From: Gracilaria domingensis
Taxonomy: Eukaryota > Rhodophyta > Florideophyceae > Gracilariales > Gracilariaceae
Assembly: GCA_022539475.1 (NCBI GenBank)
Contig: VCMS01000091.1
Span: 186,001 to 250,000 of the forward strand
Length of the DNA stretch: 64,000 bases
Direction of reading: 5' to 3'
Positions 19,346 through 32,000 of the stretch are shown in pieces. Position numbers and translations under genes: made by a program. The notes under the pieces were generated by a model. It did not search any database and had not been told where the DNA came from. It saw nothing but the letters and a program-made list of their open reading frames with translations. Within the stretch, counting starts at the first letter, position 1; every line of letters begins with the position of its first letter.

Positions 19346-22300
19346 TCAAGCCTCCGTCACTGAAGAAATAAAACTTAGCAAACGTCGAATCATTTGCTGT
19401 TCATCTCTACTCTTCGAGCAAAGCGAAGCAAACAGCAAAGCTCTTCCACCAGGCGCCAATCCTCCCACCATTAGTGCGTGAGCTGCTATGTCAACGGATA
19501 TCTCAACCATTTCATTTCGCTTCATTCCCGAGGAAGTTTGTATATTTTCAAACATCATCAACAAGATATCCCTACGTTGTGAAAACGGCAGCAAACGAAT
19601 CGAGCGACCTACAGCTCCAGCAAGCTCTTTGTCCCCTGTACTGCTAACCCGAGAGAGAAGCCCGTGCATTGCAAAGCTGACAGTCCGATAGCTACCGTAT
19701 AGACAGGCTACGCGGATCACTGATGGGTTGCCGCTATCTGCGTTGGTCACTACTTCCAAAGCAGCCGATGACTTACATCTCTTCAAACCGATTTGAACAA
19801 TACACCGCTCCAGTTCCTTTCTTGACTGGTCATCAAAATGCCGTTCTACTTCGTAGAGGGATTTAAACAACCCTTCTGCAGCAATCTGAAGCCCTCGTCC
19901 CTCTGGAGATATCTCCGCACAACTTCTTATGAATGCTTCAATCATGCTATCTGGCAGATTCTTTCCCGTTTCCCTCAAAAGCCGTTCTAATTCATTCGGA
20001 AACAACTCCGCCATTCCCAGGAACATCTGCTTTGATTCTCCGACTGTGGTTGAGCAGTTGCTATTGAACAATGGGCATTGAGAGCCGAACCATTTTGACT
20101 GCTTATCCTTCACTTCAAAGTTATTGTCATGAATATTGCGTAAGATCGCAAAACAAGTGGCTTTCACAAAAGGGTCAGTGCCGGGACTGGAAACCGTCTC
20201 TTCGACCATGCTCGCCCACGGTAGAGCAGGACTAAGAATCTTTGTATTTGTTATTACCCTCATAGCTGTGCAGTTCGGTCTGTACAGAGAGGTCTGATTT
20301 TCTTCAGTGCTTTCGTTCTCATCAACGCACAGGTGAAAAGCAGATCGAAGGACTCCAACTGGAAAACTAGTTGTTGCTCGGATGTATGTCGCCCGTGCTT
20401 GATCCCCCCGAGCCAAGTCATCTTGTTCAATTAGTCCTTGAGCTTTCCTAGCGCGCCGTAGAGCTTCTGATGTGGCTCGGAGCTTTCCGATCCGCTCTGG
20501 ATCAAAACTACTCTTTTTTCTTGTTTTCCACTCGTGCGATATAGTCTTCTCAATGAGTTTCTCCAGGGCCACTGAAGCGTTGCTCCGATTTAATCGAGCA
20601 CGTTCAGCGGTCAGGAGGGCACCTCGAACAAACTGGGCACTGCATTCTTCAATTCGGTCCAGACGTCTTTTCTCTTCGTCTAAGTTAATCAAGGGTTCTT
20701 CGTCGACGAATGCGCTCCTCAGAATCTCATCAACCGTAAATTGTGCGAGCGAGAGAGCTGCTTGTTCTACAGCTTCCCATGACAAGGTTAACGCTCTTTC
20801 ATATGCGCCATTGGATTCGGCAGGGCTGAGATCTGTGATGCACTTACGAAGCATTTCTGTCGCGGTTTGCATGACTTTCCGTCTCTTTTTGTTCCCTTCT
20901 CCCTCTGCAGACACACTCAGTAGTCTTAGATAACTTCTCATAGCTTCGGGATTAACAACCTCCATGCTTGGAAAGTTTTTCAAAACAACTCTGACTGCTT
21001 TAATTGGCTCCAGGACTTCTTCTTTCGCCATGAGGTACATGACATCGAAACACAATGACGAAGCCCGCGGAGCAACTTCCATGCTTTTTGGACTGATACA
21101 CAAACTTATGAAAGGAATTAGATCCGTGCAGCGCGACGGACGCACTTCTGCCAGTTTGTGAATTGCCGCGGCAGCTGCCGTACGAGCTTGAGCTCTAGTT
21201 AAATCAAAAGAATTCTTGAGTCGTTCAAGCTCTCTCACAAGAAGACGAATACCAATTGATGGGGCGTATTCTGAGGCCCATGCGAATGCCACCAAAACGA
21301 CTCCATAAGCCTCTGAATTGATGTGAGATTGACAAAGACGTATCAAAGTACTGAAAACAACATTACATGTTTCAACTCGAGACATGAGAGCTGGGGATGT
21401 CATGATCTCTCGTAGATAACTTGCTACAATTAGACCGTTCGTTTCTTCCTGAAGGAGCATCATAATTGAAGGAAAGAAGAATAAGAATAAGCTTTCCTTG
21501 CGTACTTTTCGCAACAGCTTGAGGCAACCATACCGCACACGGGAGTTCTCATGCCGCATCAAGGCGAGCAACATACCTAGAACAGAAAACGCCGGTATAT
21601 CTGAAGCGTACCTGCTTTCTTGGGAGTCCTGGGATATTTCTTTGGGTGCAGAATCCTGCGCCAGGGAACTAAGAACTCCTGCCTCGGTCTCACTGCTGTC
21701 AAAAAGTCCTGTGTTCTCCTTGACGAGAATCTCACAGTCACCCTTGAGCCAATCCTCAACAGCTTTTGGAGACCTCCAAATGATGAGCAACTTTCGGATC
21801 ACGCCGAGAACAAAGGCTGAAGCTGGCCATTCCCGCTTTGCTGCCTCATTCAGAGCCTTGCTCGTTCTTCGCGCAAGTTCTTGTCCAAGAGATTTATCAT
21901 CAGAACCCATACCTCTAACCATCTGAATGACAGACGCAGCGTTCTTTGCAAGCGGCTCGGCACCGGCAGCCATTCCTATGGAGCCGATAGCTTGACAGAG
22001 TGATGAAATAAACAGTGAAACGAGACGTGGAACTCTCACGGTTGTACCAATGCGATTGATAATCTGCATCACAGTCGCCATCACTTTCGCGCATGCCCCA
22101 AAGTTTCCTCGCCACGCATCTTGGCCCATCAGAATAGACAAGATTAACAGAGGAAGATCGAATCCGGAAATCTCAAAGGCCTCTAGAACCCATTCGCGAT
22201 GTGAATTCCAAAGAACTTGAAAGGCAGTTGTGTTCCCAATCTCCATACCGCTTATTAAACAACGAGATAGTATTCGATCCATGGACGATACGTCAGAGGC

Positions 22301-22948
22301 AATGTTGACTACTTCATTGATATAGAGTCCTTGAAACTGAGGAGAAAGGGACCGGCCGCCATAGAGATGTATGTATGGAGATCTCCCGTCGCATAAGCTC
22401 AAGGCGAACTCTAGAAGTTCAGTTTCGTCTTCTTCAGTCACGTATTCTGCCAATGCTGTTACATCTTTGGCGACATGGTAGAGGTCCATTTCATAAACGT
22501 CGCCTGTGGACTCCAAAACAACGCCACCCAATCTTTGAAGCAAGGAAGAACAGTCTTGCTGCTCGGACGCCAATCTCTGGACCATCAGTTCTGTAATCAC
22601 CTTTAGCGCAGCAACTTTTACCTCTGTCCTTGCGAACGAGAACGCTTGAAGGGGTGCTCTACATGATTCATTACCGAACCCTGCGGCAAGAAACGCACAC
22701 ACATACACCAAAGGCGGAGCATTTTCAACAGAAACGGAAGATGGAAGAGTCTTCAAGGCATTGCTGATGTGCTGCGCACTTGCTTGTGTTGTTGCCTGCC
22801 CGCATAAAAATATCGATGCGGTCTCTGCTGCAGCTCTTGTTCCGTCAGCAAAACAATCAGTGAGAACCTTTTCAAACTGTTTCAAATCGGTGATAGAATC
22901 TTGCAATTCCGTGCGGGCTTTCGCACTGGCAAGGCTTGAAAACGACAT
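19346..22948 (-). CDS. Focadhesin/RST1-like helical-repeat protein
   Basis: A single 1200-aa frame from ATG 22948, built of helical HEAT/ARM-like repeats without signal or membrane segments. The best matching part lies at about residues 590-700 (AAAAIHKLAEVRPSRCTDL, then ASSLCFDVMYLMAKEEVLEP), which follows the pattern of human focadhesin and plant RST1, where a helix pair with 'R-P...D' is followed by 'AL-L-GL-LC-AEV'. Known: focadhesin stabilises the SKI complex, and RST1 links the SKI complex to the exosome in cytoplasmic mRNA decay. Inference: a scaffold for cytoplasmic RNA decay here. Another large HEAT-repeat protein remains possible. It is co-oriented with the ZNFX1-like gene next door. 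Confidence 0.55.
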   Translation of the reverse strand: MSFSSLASAKARTELQDSITDLKQFEKVLTDCFADGTRAAAETASIFLCGQATTQASAQHISNALKTLPSSVSVENAPPLVYVCAFLAAGFGNESCRAPLQAFSFARTEVKVAALKVITELMVQRLASEQQDCSSLLQRLGGVVLESTGDVYEMDLYHVAKDVTALAEYVTEEDETELLEFALSLCDGRSPYIHLYGGRSLSPQFQGLYINEVVNIASDVSSMDRILSRCLISGMEIGNTTAFQVLWNSHREWVLEAFEISGFDLPLLILSILMGQDAWRGNFGACAKVMATVMQIINRIGTTVRVPRLVSLFISSLCQAIGSIGMAAGAEPLAKNAASVIQMVRGMGSDDKSLGQELARRTSKALNEAAKREWPASAFVLGVIRKLLIIWRSPKAVEDWLKGDCEILVKENTGLFDSSETEAGVLSSLAQDSAPKEISQDSQESRYASDIPAFSVLGMLLALMRHENSRVRYGCLKLLRKVRKESLFLFFFPSIMMLLQEETNGLIVASYLREIMTSPALMSRVETCNVVFSTLIRLCQSHINSEAYGVVLVAFAWASEYAPSIGIRLLVRELERLKNSFDLTRAQARTAAAAAIHKLAEVRPSRCTDLIPFISLCISPKSMEVAPRASSLCFDVMYLMAKEEVLEPIKAVRVVLKNFPSMEVVNPEAMRSYLRLLSVSAEGEGNKKRRKVMQTATEMLRKCITDLSPAESNGAYERALTLSWEAVEQAALSLAQFTVDEILRSAFVDEEPLINLDEEKRRLDRIEECSAQFVRGALLTAERARLNRSNASVALEKLIEKTISHEWKTRKKSSFDPERIGKLRATSEALRRARKAQGLIEQDDLARGDQARATYIRATTSFPVGVLRSAFHLCVDENESTEENQTSLYRPNCTAMRVITNTKILSPALPWASMVEETVSSPGTDPFVKATCFAILRNIHDNNFEVKDKQSKWFGSQCPLFNSNCSTTVGESKQMFLGMAELFPNELERLLRETGKNLPDSMIEAFIRSCAEISPEGRGLQIAAEGLFKSLYEVERHFDDQSRKELERCIVQIGLKRCKSSAALEVVTNADSGNPSVIRVACLYGSYRTVSFAMHGLLSRVSSTGDKELAGAVGRSIRLLPFSQRRDILLMMFENIQTSSGMKRNEMVEISVDIAAHALMVGGLAPGGRALLFASLCSKSRDEQQMIRRLLSFISSVTEA

Positions 22949-24901
22949 AGATGGAAGGCTGAAATGAGCACAGGTTTCGAATGCTTTGTTAGGAGTTAAG
23001 GCGGTTTCTGCTGGGGATGATTATCGGCATTGCAAAGCGCGATTGTGCACAGGCATGCACTCTAGCCTTGTGGAAACAGTTTTTCACCTTAGGATGACTT
23101 GGAAACCTCCCGTGCCAGTAACACGAAGACGATTCAATTTACGAGTTCATCAACGGGGATCCCTAACCTGCAGAGTTCGGCAAAAGCCAGGTTGAAGATC
23201 TTACGCGTAGGGGCAAGAGACTTATGTAAACGATGAGACGGAGTAAACTTCAATCGGTTGTGAATTATTTTATTACTTAACTATTTTAACGCTATAGAGC
23301 CGCACGCTTATCGAGGATCGGAACACATTCACCGAAGCATAGATCACCCCTGCCACGGTAAGGTTCTCTTAACCAGCAAAAACCGACCGTTTACATTTTA
23401 CCATCGTCCCCGAGCTCGGTGAATGGTTGGAGAGTTCGCAATCGAACCAATGTTCCATAGCCTCTTGTGGTACAGATGGTAACCAGCTGCAGAGAGCATG
23501 CATACCTTTTGCAAAATGGACTTCTATAGAGAGTCCATTGCCTTTTCTTTCCTCGTCATTGAACCGTGTGAACCTTAAAGAGCTGAGATTTGATATTTGT
23601 TTTCATGACTTCGGCTTGCAAACTGCCAAAGTCTGACTTTGACAGTTGCCCTCTTTTGTCAGGCAGTTTGCCTCTAGCAGGGATAATGGAGAGCTACCGG
23701 GGGAAGGATTCTGTTGAGATCACACGCATGCATTCGATTGGGATGACACATAGCTCAACTCGAACCAAAAAAGTGTATCTACCCTTTATCCGCTCTGCGT
23801 CTCATATACTTTCGAAGCCATACCCTTGGTATAGATTACTGTCGCTCAGGGACACGGGCATTTCATTGCATCAAAAATGCCAAGAAAGTCCGATGACATT
23901 CTCTGTCTCTTTGTCTCTCCGTCTTTTGCCCCTTCGCCACTATACCTTTCTCAATGGTTATCACTCACCCGTGACGCGGAATTGACGTAGTCTGTGGACT
24001 GAGCATTGATTTGCGCGAACCAGAGCCGGGCAGGATTACATCGAGTGACCATACTCTTTCCGGTCATTCACAACCATTACCATTGAATCCAACTCATTGA
24101 TGATTACCAGGAGCTCGACTCGTTCACTCTAACGTTATAAACGAAAGCCTTGCGATTATCTAAGGTTATTCAATTGTGCAGTCAGAGCTTGTCTCGAGTG
24201 ACACAAAGACGAGGCGGAGGGCTTAGGAATAATTCCATAGTCCCCAAATGGAAAGTTGTGGAGGAAGGCTTGATGCGAGTTCCCCAGGTTACTAACGTAA
24301 AGGACAGAGCGGTGGTCCTGTCTGTGTGTTCCAGCAGGGACTTTCGTTCCAGTCCATGTCTTGACGCTCTGCCACCAACCCGATCATCGCGATGATGATG
24401 ATGAGTCCTCCTGCATCGCTAGCTCTTTTCACTCCTCCCTGAACTACGGAACATTCGATCCTTACATCCATCTTTTGAAAAAGATTTTCCCTGTTCTGTT
24501 GAGGATAAAACTAATGATTGTATCCCCCGCGACTCGACTTCTACAAAAGTTGACGTTCTAGTACCGGTTTCATTTCTAAGTTAAAGACTAGGAAGAGACG
24601 CTCCCCTAATACAGTAAGCACCGAATAAGCTGACTCAAACTCTCCTGCACCCCTTGTCTCTAAACTTTCCAATCTGTGCCATGAGTTTACCAAGTAGCAA
24701 GTTCTTTGTTGTTTTCATTGTGGCAATATTCCTCCAACTAGATGCATTGAAAACCCAACGTCTGGTTAAGATAATCAAAAAGTTTAACATGGACTCTACA
24801 ATCTAACGAGTGAATTCGTGGTTTGAATGCCAATTAGTCCTCAGCAGCACTGCTGATGAAATACTTTTCCTGCAAAACTGCATTTTTAGGCGATACAGCC
24901 A
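22949..24901. other. 2-kb non-coding stretch
   Basis: No frame longer than about 130 codons and none with a recognisable domain. It should hold the focadhesin-like promoter near 22.95-23.2 kb and the 3' end of the GT90 gene at the right. Nested inverted repeats at 23618-23671 are the only clear structure. Confidence 0.55.
23618..23671. repeat. Nested inverted repeats
   Basis: GCAAACTGCC at 23618-23627 is exactly complementary to GGCAGTTTGC at 23662-23671. Inside it, 23623-23633 and 23635-23645 pair over 11 bases with one mismatch around a single base. The two folds are mutually exclusive because they share 23623-23627. Confidence 0.6.
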
Positions 24902-26805
24902 TCACACCTGCCTATTCGTTACATCAATCGCTCCGTTCTCTAGCTTGATTTCAGGTTCCACAAGCAATGAAGTATACTCTTGAAGCAAAACGTCCACGTA
25001 CGCTTCAATTGCTTTCAAAGAGAGAAAGTTGTGTCCAAATTCATTCGCATTCTTGACCATCTCACGGGCCGTGTTGTCATTCTCACGAGCCCATGAGACC
25101 TTTTCGACTGTATCCGTGAAGAAGAAATCTGTTGGTAAATAGTGAGTGTTCGGTCGCAGAAGTGGCTCAAAGAACTGCCCGCATGGAGTTTCTTGTTTGA
25201 TCATTAGTGACGGCCCAAATACTTGATGTCTAGTACGGTCTGCCCACATGCAGTTGCCTTCGGCATACAAGATGTATTTGAACTTGTGATGCTCTCTTGG
25301 TTCTAGACGTTGTAACTGTGTGTGCACTCCTGCACAAGTGCCACCGACGGAAACATCAAGAACATCCGGTTGCTGCTGTGACAAGTAAAGCAGCCTCGTT
25401 CTTCCAACGTCCTGGCAATGCGAATCTGCGTCTGACTTATTTCGGAAGTACATGCTTGGTCTATTACCACCCCTAAAAACTGCCCTATCTTGCTTCTGCT
25501 CCCACGGAATATCATCTACGGCGTACAGCTTCATGTTCTCATCCCAGCCAGAGAAACCTCCATCTCTGTGCTTACTTCCTTCCCACATGGGGAAAGGAAT
25601 GTTGTTGGAGAAGTTGCATGACACAATTGTGAAAGCAGGGTTGCTCTCAGTATAATGGGCACCACGGTAGGTGTGTTCCTTGTTGACGGTCTGAACGCAG
25701 TCGTGAATAGCCATGAGGAACTCGGTGTTCTTAATACGCCCCTCCTCGGCAAGTCGGGAAAGCAGCCATATGACCTCGTTGATTCTCGTCCTGTAAAAAG
25801 GTTTTGAGTTTCTGGGAACTTCATAAGGATCCATCATATATACCCTGCCGTCGATAATTTGGAACAAGATTGTTTGAACTCCTTTGTTGGCTCCAGGTGG
25901 CGTTAGAGAATAGGTTCTCCTACGCAAGACATCGAAGAACATCTGGCGGTGTATTCCGCCATTGAAGGTTTCCAAATAGGCTTTTGCAAGCTTTCGATAG
26001 TAATCCTTAACCGTTTCCAAAGAAAGGACTCCAGTTCCACCGGGAACTTGTAGTTCAATAATATTGCGATTCATCGGATGTTTTGGTAGTTCTGCGCTTT
26101 GCTGCTCTGGTTGTTCTCCAGGCAGTTTCGAATCGAAGTTTTGATCAGAAGCAAGACCCCTTGCTTCTTCATTTACGCCTTCGTCGCCATTTCGTCCTTC
26201 TGAAGATATACTTCGCGTTTCTTCATGTCCTTGTTTGGGGAGGTTTTGATTCTTGGAGGACGATTGACCTTCTTTGGCGCGTATGGAGGCCACATTGTGT
26301 GCCAGGGAGCTGGAATGACCAGCACGGTCGGTTCTGTACCCAATTCCTGTAGAGTCCCAGACCAGTAAGCTGAAAAAGTCTGCTAGGTACACCGTAAGTA
26401 AAATAGCCAGAAGAATCTTTAGAAACAAGTAAAACGGAAAGAACAAGCGATGTTAGCAAAAGCGCCCTAGTAAAACGTGCAACGATAGCTGAACTCAATA
26501 TGGATACAAAATGAACATACCATTCCACATCCTTGCGATGAGTACGGACAGAGACCAAAGCGCATCCTGGACCTCTTGCTGTTCTTCTTAGTCCTTCTAC
26601 GCGAGGATGAGGAAGAATCGGAGGCGTTCATGAAACGACCAAACCATGAAGATCTCTTTCGAGAACGGGCGTAGTGCCTTGCGTTCTTGGACCTGGCAGA
26701 ACGGCGATTCGACGCTCGAGTCCATCTTGGTTCTTCAACATCGGACAAGTCGGATGGGTCGGAATCAGATGAGTTGTATTCACGAGACGAGCCCGTCCAA
26801 AACAT
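24902..26805 (-). CDS. GT90 (CAP10/Rumi-like) glycosyltransferase, two exons
   Basis: Exon 1 (26805-26521) encodes a 95-residue Ser/Arg-rich cytosolic tail and ends GGAATG|GTATGT. Exon 2 (26416-24902) starts after TTTCTAAAG, with TGCTAAC upstream as a branch site; both are phase 0, giving 599 aa. The membrane anchor (ILLAILLTVYLADFFSLLVW) begins right at the junction. The lumenal catalytic part has the CAP10 features WEQKQDRAVFRGG, FKYILYAEGNCMWADRTRH and the following FFEPLLRPNTHYLPT. Known relatives move xylose or glucose onto proteins or onto capsule polysaccharide. Without the upstream exon the frame has no ATG before the anchor, which supports the two-exon model. Confidence 0.85.
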
Positions 26806-27702
26806 GTTGGACACTAAGCGGAGGGCTGTCTTTCGATCTCGTACTTTGCGCTCCAGTGCGGCTTGGAAAGTAAGAGGTGAGCAGATAAGCAGAGTAGGGT
26901 GGTGACGATTGCTTCACTACAAAAAGCGGGAAATATAGAAGAGGAACAGTACTTCGTAACCGTTCGCTGCGGTTCGCCAGGAAAAGCGGAGTGCTACCTC
27001 CCCCCGGCAACGCAAAAATGGAAGGGATGCGAATGGAAAGGAGATATGACTGCCAGTATCTGTTATGATACGAGATTTCAGCTGCTGATAAAAGGAAGGC
27101 CGACATTCATTCCATTTTAGCTCTCCGTGAGGAAAGCGACAGCAGTATTATTGTTGGTGCCTTTTCTGCATTGCAAGTTGCTGACGAGTAGAAGAGTTTT
27201 AGTCTGCAATTCGAATGTGGCGGTAGATATATATCGGCATGGAATTGAATTAAAGCAAGAAGATAGTAGCGATTAAATTTATGCAGCGGCGCGCTGGACA
27301 TGGCCACGTCGCGGCTTGTATCCGGACCCGACTGCGATTGTAGAACGATAAGGAAGGTTTTAAAAGTTGATTCCTGCAGATGTAAGACGGTGACTCGGTT
27401 CGACTCGCAGAAAGCATGATGGGCGATGTCGACGAAAGTCAATAGGGTAGCGTGCCTACGGCAGGGTAGGAGGGAGAGACTCTGTCGCTCCTACTCTGTC
27501 CGACAGATCTACCAAAGGTAAGGATAGAAAGCTACTGCATGTGAAACGCGTGTAGAGCTGATACAGTGCAGGTAGCTTTGTCCGAAATTGAACGGCGTGT
27601 AGTTGCTCTCTGTGATGTCTGTGATGATCATCGAGTTTTTTATATTTTGGGAGCGCGGTAACCTTCTACACCTCGATCGTGTTGGAGATCAGACCAGAGG
27701 AT
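26806..27702. promoter_or_regulatory. Divergent promoter region between the GT90 and phosphopantetheinyl transferase genes
   Basis: The two genes start head to head about 0.9 kb apart. No coding signal is seen in between. A TATATAT run lies near 27229-27235. The assignment as promoter space is by position only. Confidence 0.4.
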
Positions 27703-28317
27703 ATGAGCTGGCGTGGTTTACGATGCACGAAAACAAGGCTTCGAACGATTCTGAGTTCAGGGAGTTGGAACGAGAAAATGAAGCCGACAGCCTGGACGGT
27801 GAACGTGGATTGCAGCATGGACATAACTCGAAACAGAATGGACGTCTGGAGGGCAGACCTATGTGACGTGAGACTGAGGCACATGTGGGCGGACGTGCTG
27901 AGTGGGGAAGAACAGGCTAAAGCGGACAAGATGACAAACGCTGCGGTACGTTGCACCAAGCCATAACGGCACAAACGAGCGACATCTGACGACGGCTCAT
28001 GCCCGCGGCGCAGACGCGCGAGCGATTTCAATCAAGCCGAGCGTTCGTGCGCGACGTACTGGCGCGGTATCTGCACAACACCAGCGCCGCGCAGCTCCAC
28101 ATCAAGCGCGGCGCGCACGGCAAGCCATACCTACCCGACAGCGCGTCGCTCACGTTCAACGCGACGCACAGCGGCACCACCGCGCTGCTGTGCGTGTCGC
28201 GCGAGCGGGCAGTAGGCATCGACATCGAGCGCACGGACCGCGCCGTGCGCCGGCTGCACCGGCTGATCCGGCGCAGCCTGCACGCGGACGAAATCGCCCA
28301 GCTGCCGCCGCGCGGCC

Positions 28318-28368
<51 letters not shown>

Positions 28369-28652
28369 CAGACGACGCGCGGCTGCGCGCGCACTTCCTG
28401 GCGATGTGGACGCGCAAGGAGGCGTTCGTCAAGTGCACGGGCGAGGGCATCGCGCGCGGGCTGCGCTCGTTCGCGGTGGACGCGCGCACGGGCCGCGTGC
28501 GCGACCTGCACGACGGCGGCGGCGGCGGCGCGGCGCGCGCGCGCGTGGTGGACGTGGGCGTGGACGCGCGCCACGCCGCCGCGCTCTGCTACGCGCTGCG
28601 CGCGCGCGAGCGCGGCGCGCCGCCGCCGCGCGTGCGGCGGCTGCTGTGGTGA
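27703..28652 (+). CDS. Sfp-type 4'-phosphopantetheinyl transferase, two exons
   Basis: It transfers phosphopantetheine from CoA to carrier proteins such as fatty-acid ACP. Exon 1 (27703-27945) carries the N-terminal family segment DVWRADL ... LSGEEQAKADK and ends GCTGCG|GTACGT. Exon 2 (28014-28652) starts after GGCGCAG with TRERFQSSRAFVRDVL; both are phase 0 and the intron is 68 nt. The Mg/CoA motif VGIDIER lies at about residue 148 and the second motif WTRKEAFVK at about 212. Total about 293 aa. Between the two motifs an (Asp-Gly)8 run is encoded by a pure hexanucleotide repeat. The start could also be the ATG at 27778. Composition switches from balanced in exon 1 to very GC-rich in exon 2. 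Confidence 0.88.
28320..28367 (+). repeat. (GACGGC)8 hexanucleotide repeat inside a coding region
   Basis: Eight perfect copies, encoding (Asp-Gly)8 in a loop of the phosphopantetheinyl transferase between its two catalytic motifs. A multiple of six keeps the frame when copies are gained or lost. Confidence 0.95.
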
Positions 28653-29062
28653 GGGCGCGGCGCGCACGTGTGCGCGCTGTCCGGCGCGGCCGCGCCCGTT
28701 GCGGCGCGAGTGCTCGCGCGGCGGACCGTTCGGGGCGCGGCGCGCATGGCTGCTGTAGCGGCGCAGCAGCCAGTGGAACGCGCGCGCCAGCCGCCGCACG
28801 CCGTGCGCTTGTCCGCCCGCCGCCCGCGCGTCTCCTTCGTCAACCGACCGAACGCCGCCCCCCCCCCCCCCCCACCTCTCCCCCCCCCCAGTCGCGACGA
28901 CGGTTTGCGCGTGCCGTCTTCTCTCCCCGCTCCTTCCCCCCTCCCCCCCCTCCCCCTCTCAACCCCTCCCCCCCCCCCCCCCCCCTACCGCCTTCCGCTT
29001 GGACATCACCACCCCCTTCATCTCCCCTGAATTTCGGATTTCGATTTCTCCCCCCCAAATTA
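28653..29062 (+). promoter_or_regulatory. C-rich promoter/5'UTR of the SNF2-type gene
   Basis: Between the stop of the transferase and the ATG at 29063 the plus strand becomes a pyrimidine tract with C16 at 28858-28873, shorter C runs, and C18 at 28968-28985, 77 bases before the ATG. Similar C runs precede other starts in this window. The opposite strand has G runs able to form quadruplexes. Confidence 0.6.
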
Positions 29063-32000
29063 ATGTCTGCAAACAAAGAGCTCGAAATTGCCGCTCTTGC
29101 GGCCGGAGTCCCCACCAGGGTGCCGCAGCTCATTGTTCACCATGCCGCCTCGCAGCTCCGGCGCCTGCTCGACTCTGGCGTCTCGTCGTCAGACCCCAGG
29201 ATCCAGGCCTTGCTGCAGCTCGTCAACCAGGCTCGCCTCGTTCTTCTGCCCACCTCCAACGATGCCGCCGCCAACGTCTCCGACATCGTCTCCAGCGCCG
29301 TTCACATCGATGTCTCCACCGCCACCATGGCCGCCATCATGGGGCTCAAGAACGCCCACACGCTCCGCGGTGCCGCCGTAGCCGAAGCAAATGCATTTCA
29401 AGCCACCCACCCCTCGTTCGACTTAGCAGCCAGTCGTCAAGCGCCACTCAAACTAAGTCTGCTCCCCCGCCTGTCGCGCACTGCTGCTGATGCACTTCTC
29501 AAACTCATCACCACCGATACCGAGCTCGGTCTGCGCGCCCACAACGATGTGCACGCCAAGAACTCTGTCATGGCGCAGAAAATCCAGCGCATGAAGGCTT
29601 CTACCCGACATGCAAATCTGCGTCGTCGTCGAATGTCGGCAGACGCCCACTCCTCAGACATCGCATTGCGTGCAGCTCAATTGCATCAATTGCATCCCTC
29701 CAACTCTTCCGCCTTTGCGATCAACCCACCACCGTCCTCTAGTACATACCAGCCCATCCCAACTGTTCCTTCCGTTGTCAACAGATCATTTGCTCCAACC
29801 GTATCGTTTTTGAAACCACCAACCGCTCCAACATCCACAATTCGAGTAGTTCCGCCCGTGCCGCAGGCGCCTGACGCTCAAGGTTTTACAACCTTTGCTC
29901 AGAGTAATCGCCGCCCTAACCATTCTGCTCAGTTTTCCAGGTATCGGAAACCTGCTCCTGTCCCCGAGCGCGCTGAGAAACACGTCGCGAACGATGCCAT
30001 AGTTTCGCAGAAAGGTGTCATGAACGACACAATTGGCACACCTGAGCACGTCATGGAAGCTTTCTTGTATCCGCCTCCAAGCCGCATTCAACAGGTGCAG
30101 CATGAGAACTTCGACAACCAGACCAAAATAAGATCAGTGCTTACGGAACGCGAGCGTGTAATTTTACGTCTTCTACGACGCCGTCGTGCTGAATTGGCGG
30201 CGATGCCGTTGGGCATGACGGAGCAAACGCGAAGGAACGCTATCATCGAAGCGAAGCAGCTTTCACTTCTTGAAATGCAGAGGGTTGTGCGAAACAGAGT
30301 ATGCACTGAAATGAAGAAGATGTATTCGCTAGCTGTTCAAGAAGATCGATGTGTTCCTCCAGATCACCTTTCTCGCCTTTTTAGAAGAAGAGACCCACCG
30401 ATCTATTCGTACACGAATGGGTATCCCCGCATAACACCCTTTGATACGGTTCCGGAGATGCCTCCGAGACATCCTCAGACAATTGCTAAGGACAGCATTC
30501 GCATGGCGGAATTTGATAAGTCGCGTATGGAAGCTCTCAAGGTGCAGAGAAACAAAGAGCTTCAAGCACGCCTCGTGCTGCATTACAATGACTTCAAAAA
30601 CGCCATTTCGGAAGCGAAAAACGCTCGCGCACGTGTTTGGAAGAACTTCGAACGTTATCTAATCGAGAAGAGAAGAGCCGAAGAAAGGCGCAGAAAGCTT
30701 GAAAGAATAGAACGACTTAGACTTCTTCGAAGCAACGATGAACAGGCATATCTGAAGCTGTTGAAAAACACCAAGAATGAGCGCTTGCTGCAGTTGGTGC
30801 GACAGACAGACAGCTATCTCATGCGAATAGGTGCCCAAGTCGAGCGAGAGCGGGAAAGAGCAGAGGGTACGGATGGTATCGGCTATAACACGTTCAATGA
30901 AGAGTTGCGAGATAGGGATGCGGTTCCAATTGATGCGATGAGGCGGAGGCGCGACTTGTACTATACTGTTACACACTCTGTATTAGAAGAAGTGCGACAA
31001 CCATCCATAATGGTCCATGGTACACTGAAAGCATATCAGGTCGAAGGTCTGAAGTGGATGGTGTCTTTGTACAACAACAATTTAAACGGAATTCTCGCGG
31101 ACGAAATGGGACTCGGAAAGACCATCCAGACGATATCTCTCATTACGTACCTAGTCGAGAAGAAAAAGAATCCTGGTCCATTCCTGATCATCGTCCCGCT
31201 CAGCACAATGGGAAACTGGGTTCGAGAACTGGACTTGTGGGCTCCCTCCCTTACTAAGGTCGTATACAGAGGCGACAAATCCACGAGAAAGAACATTCAA
31301 CAGACTCAAATGGCGAGTGGGGATTACAACGTGGTCCTCACAACATATGAGTTCACTGTGAAAGATCAAAATGTGCTCAGTCCCATATACTGGCAGTACA
31401 TCATTATTGACGAAGGACATCGAATGAAAAACGCGAATTGCAAGCTGGCAATGACTCTTGGTGTCAAATACAAATCTCGCAATCGACTTCTTCTCACCGG
31501 CACTCCATTGCAAAACAATCTCACTGAACTGTGGGCACTGCTCAATTTTTTGTTGCCGACTATTTTTGCTTCCGCCGACACGTTTGAGACATGGTTTAAG
31601 AAGCCCTTTGAAACAACTGCTCTTGGAGACTCGGCAGAACTGGAGGAGGAGGAGACACTCTTGGTTATCAATCGCCTTCACCAAGTTTTGCGACCGTTTC
31701 TGCTTCGAAGACTGAAGACCGACGTGGAATCTCAGCTTCCTCAAAAGGTTGAACATGTCCTCCACTGCGCTATGTCTTCGTGGCAGAAAGTAATCTATCG
31801 ACAGGTAATGAACCGTATCGGGCTGGCCACTGGAAAGTCGAACGGGGTTCGGGCCTTTAACAACCTGCTCATGCAATGCAAAAAGGTTTGCAATCACCCT
31901 TATCTGTTTTATGACTTTGAGGCGATTGCAAATCTTCCTCAAGACTATCTAATCAGGGCTAGTGGGAAGTTTCACCTGCTCCACCATATGTTACCAAAGT

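Noticed and set aside
28190-29062. N-terminal extension of the SNF2 frame
   Set aside because: It overlaps the phosphopantetheinyl transferase exon in another frame and is Arg/Ala/Pro-rich; the SNF2 protein most likely starts at 29063.
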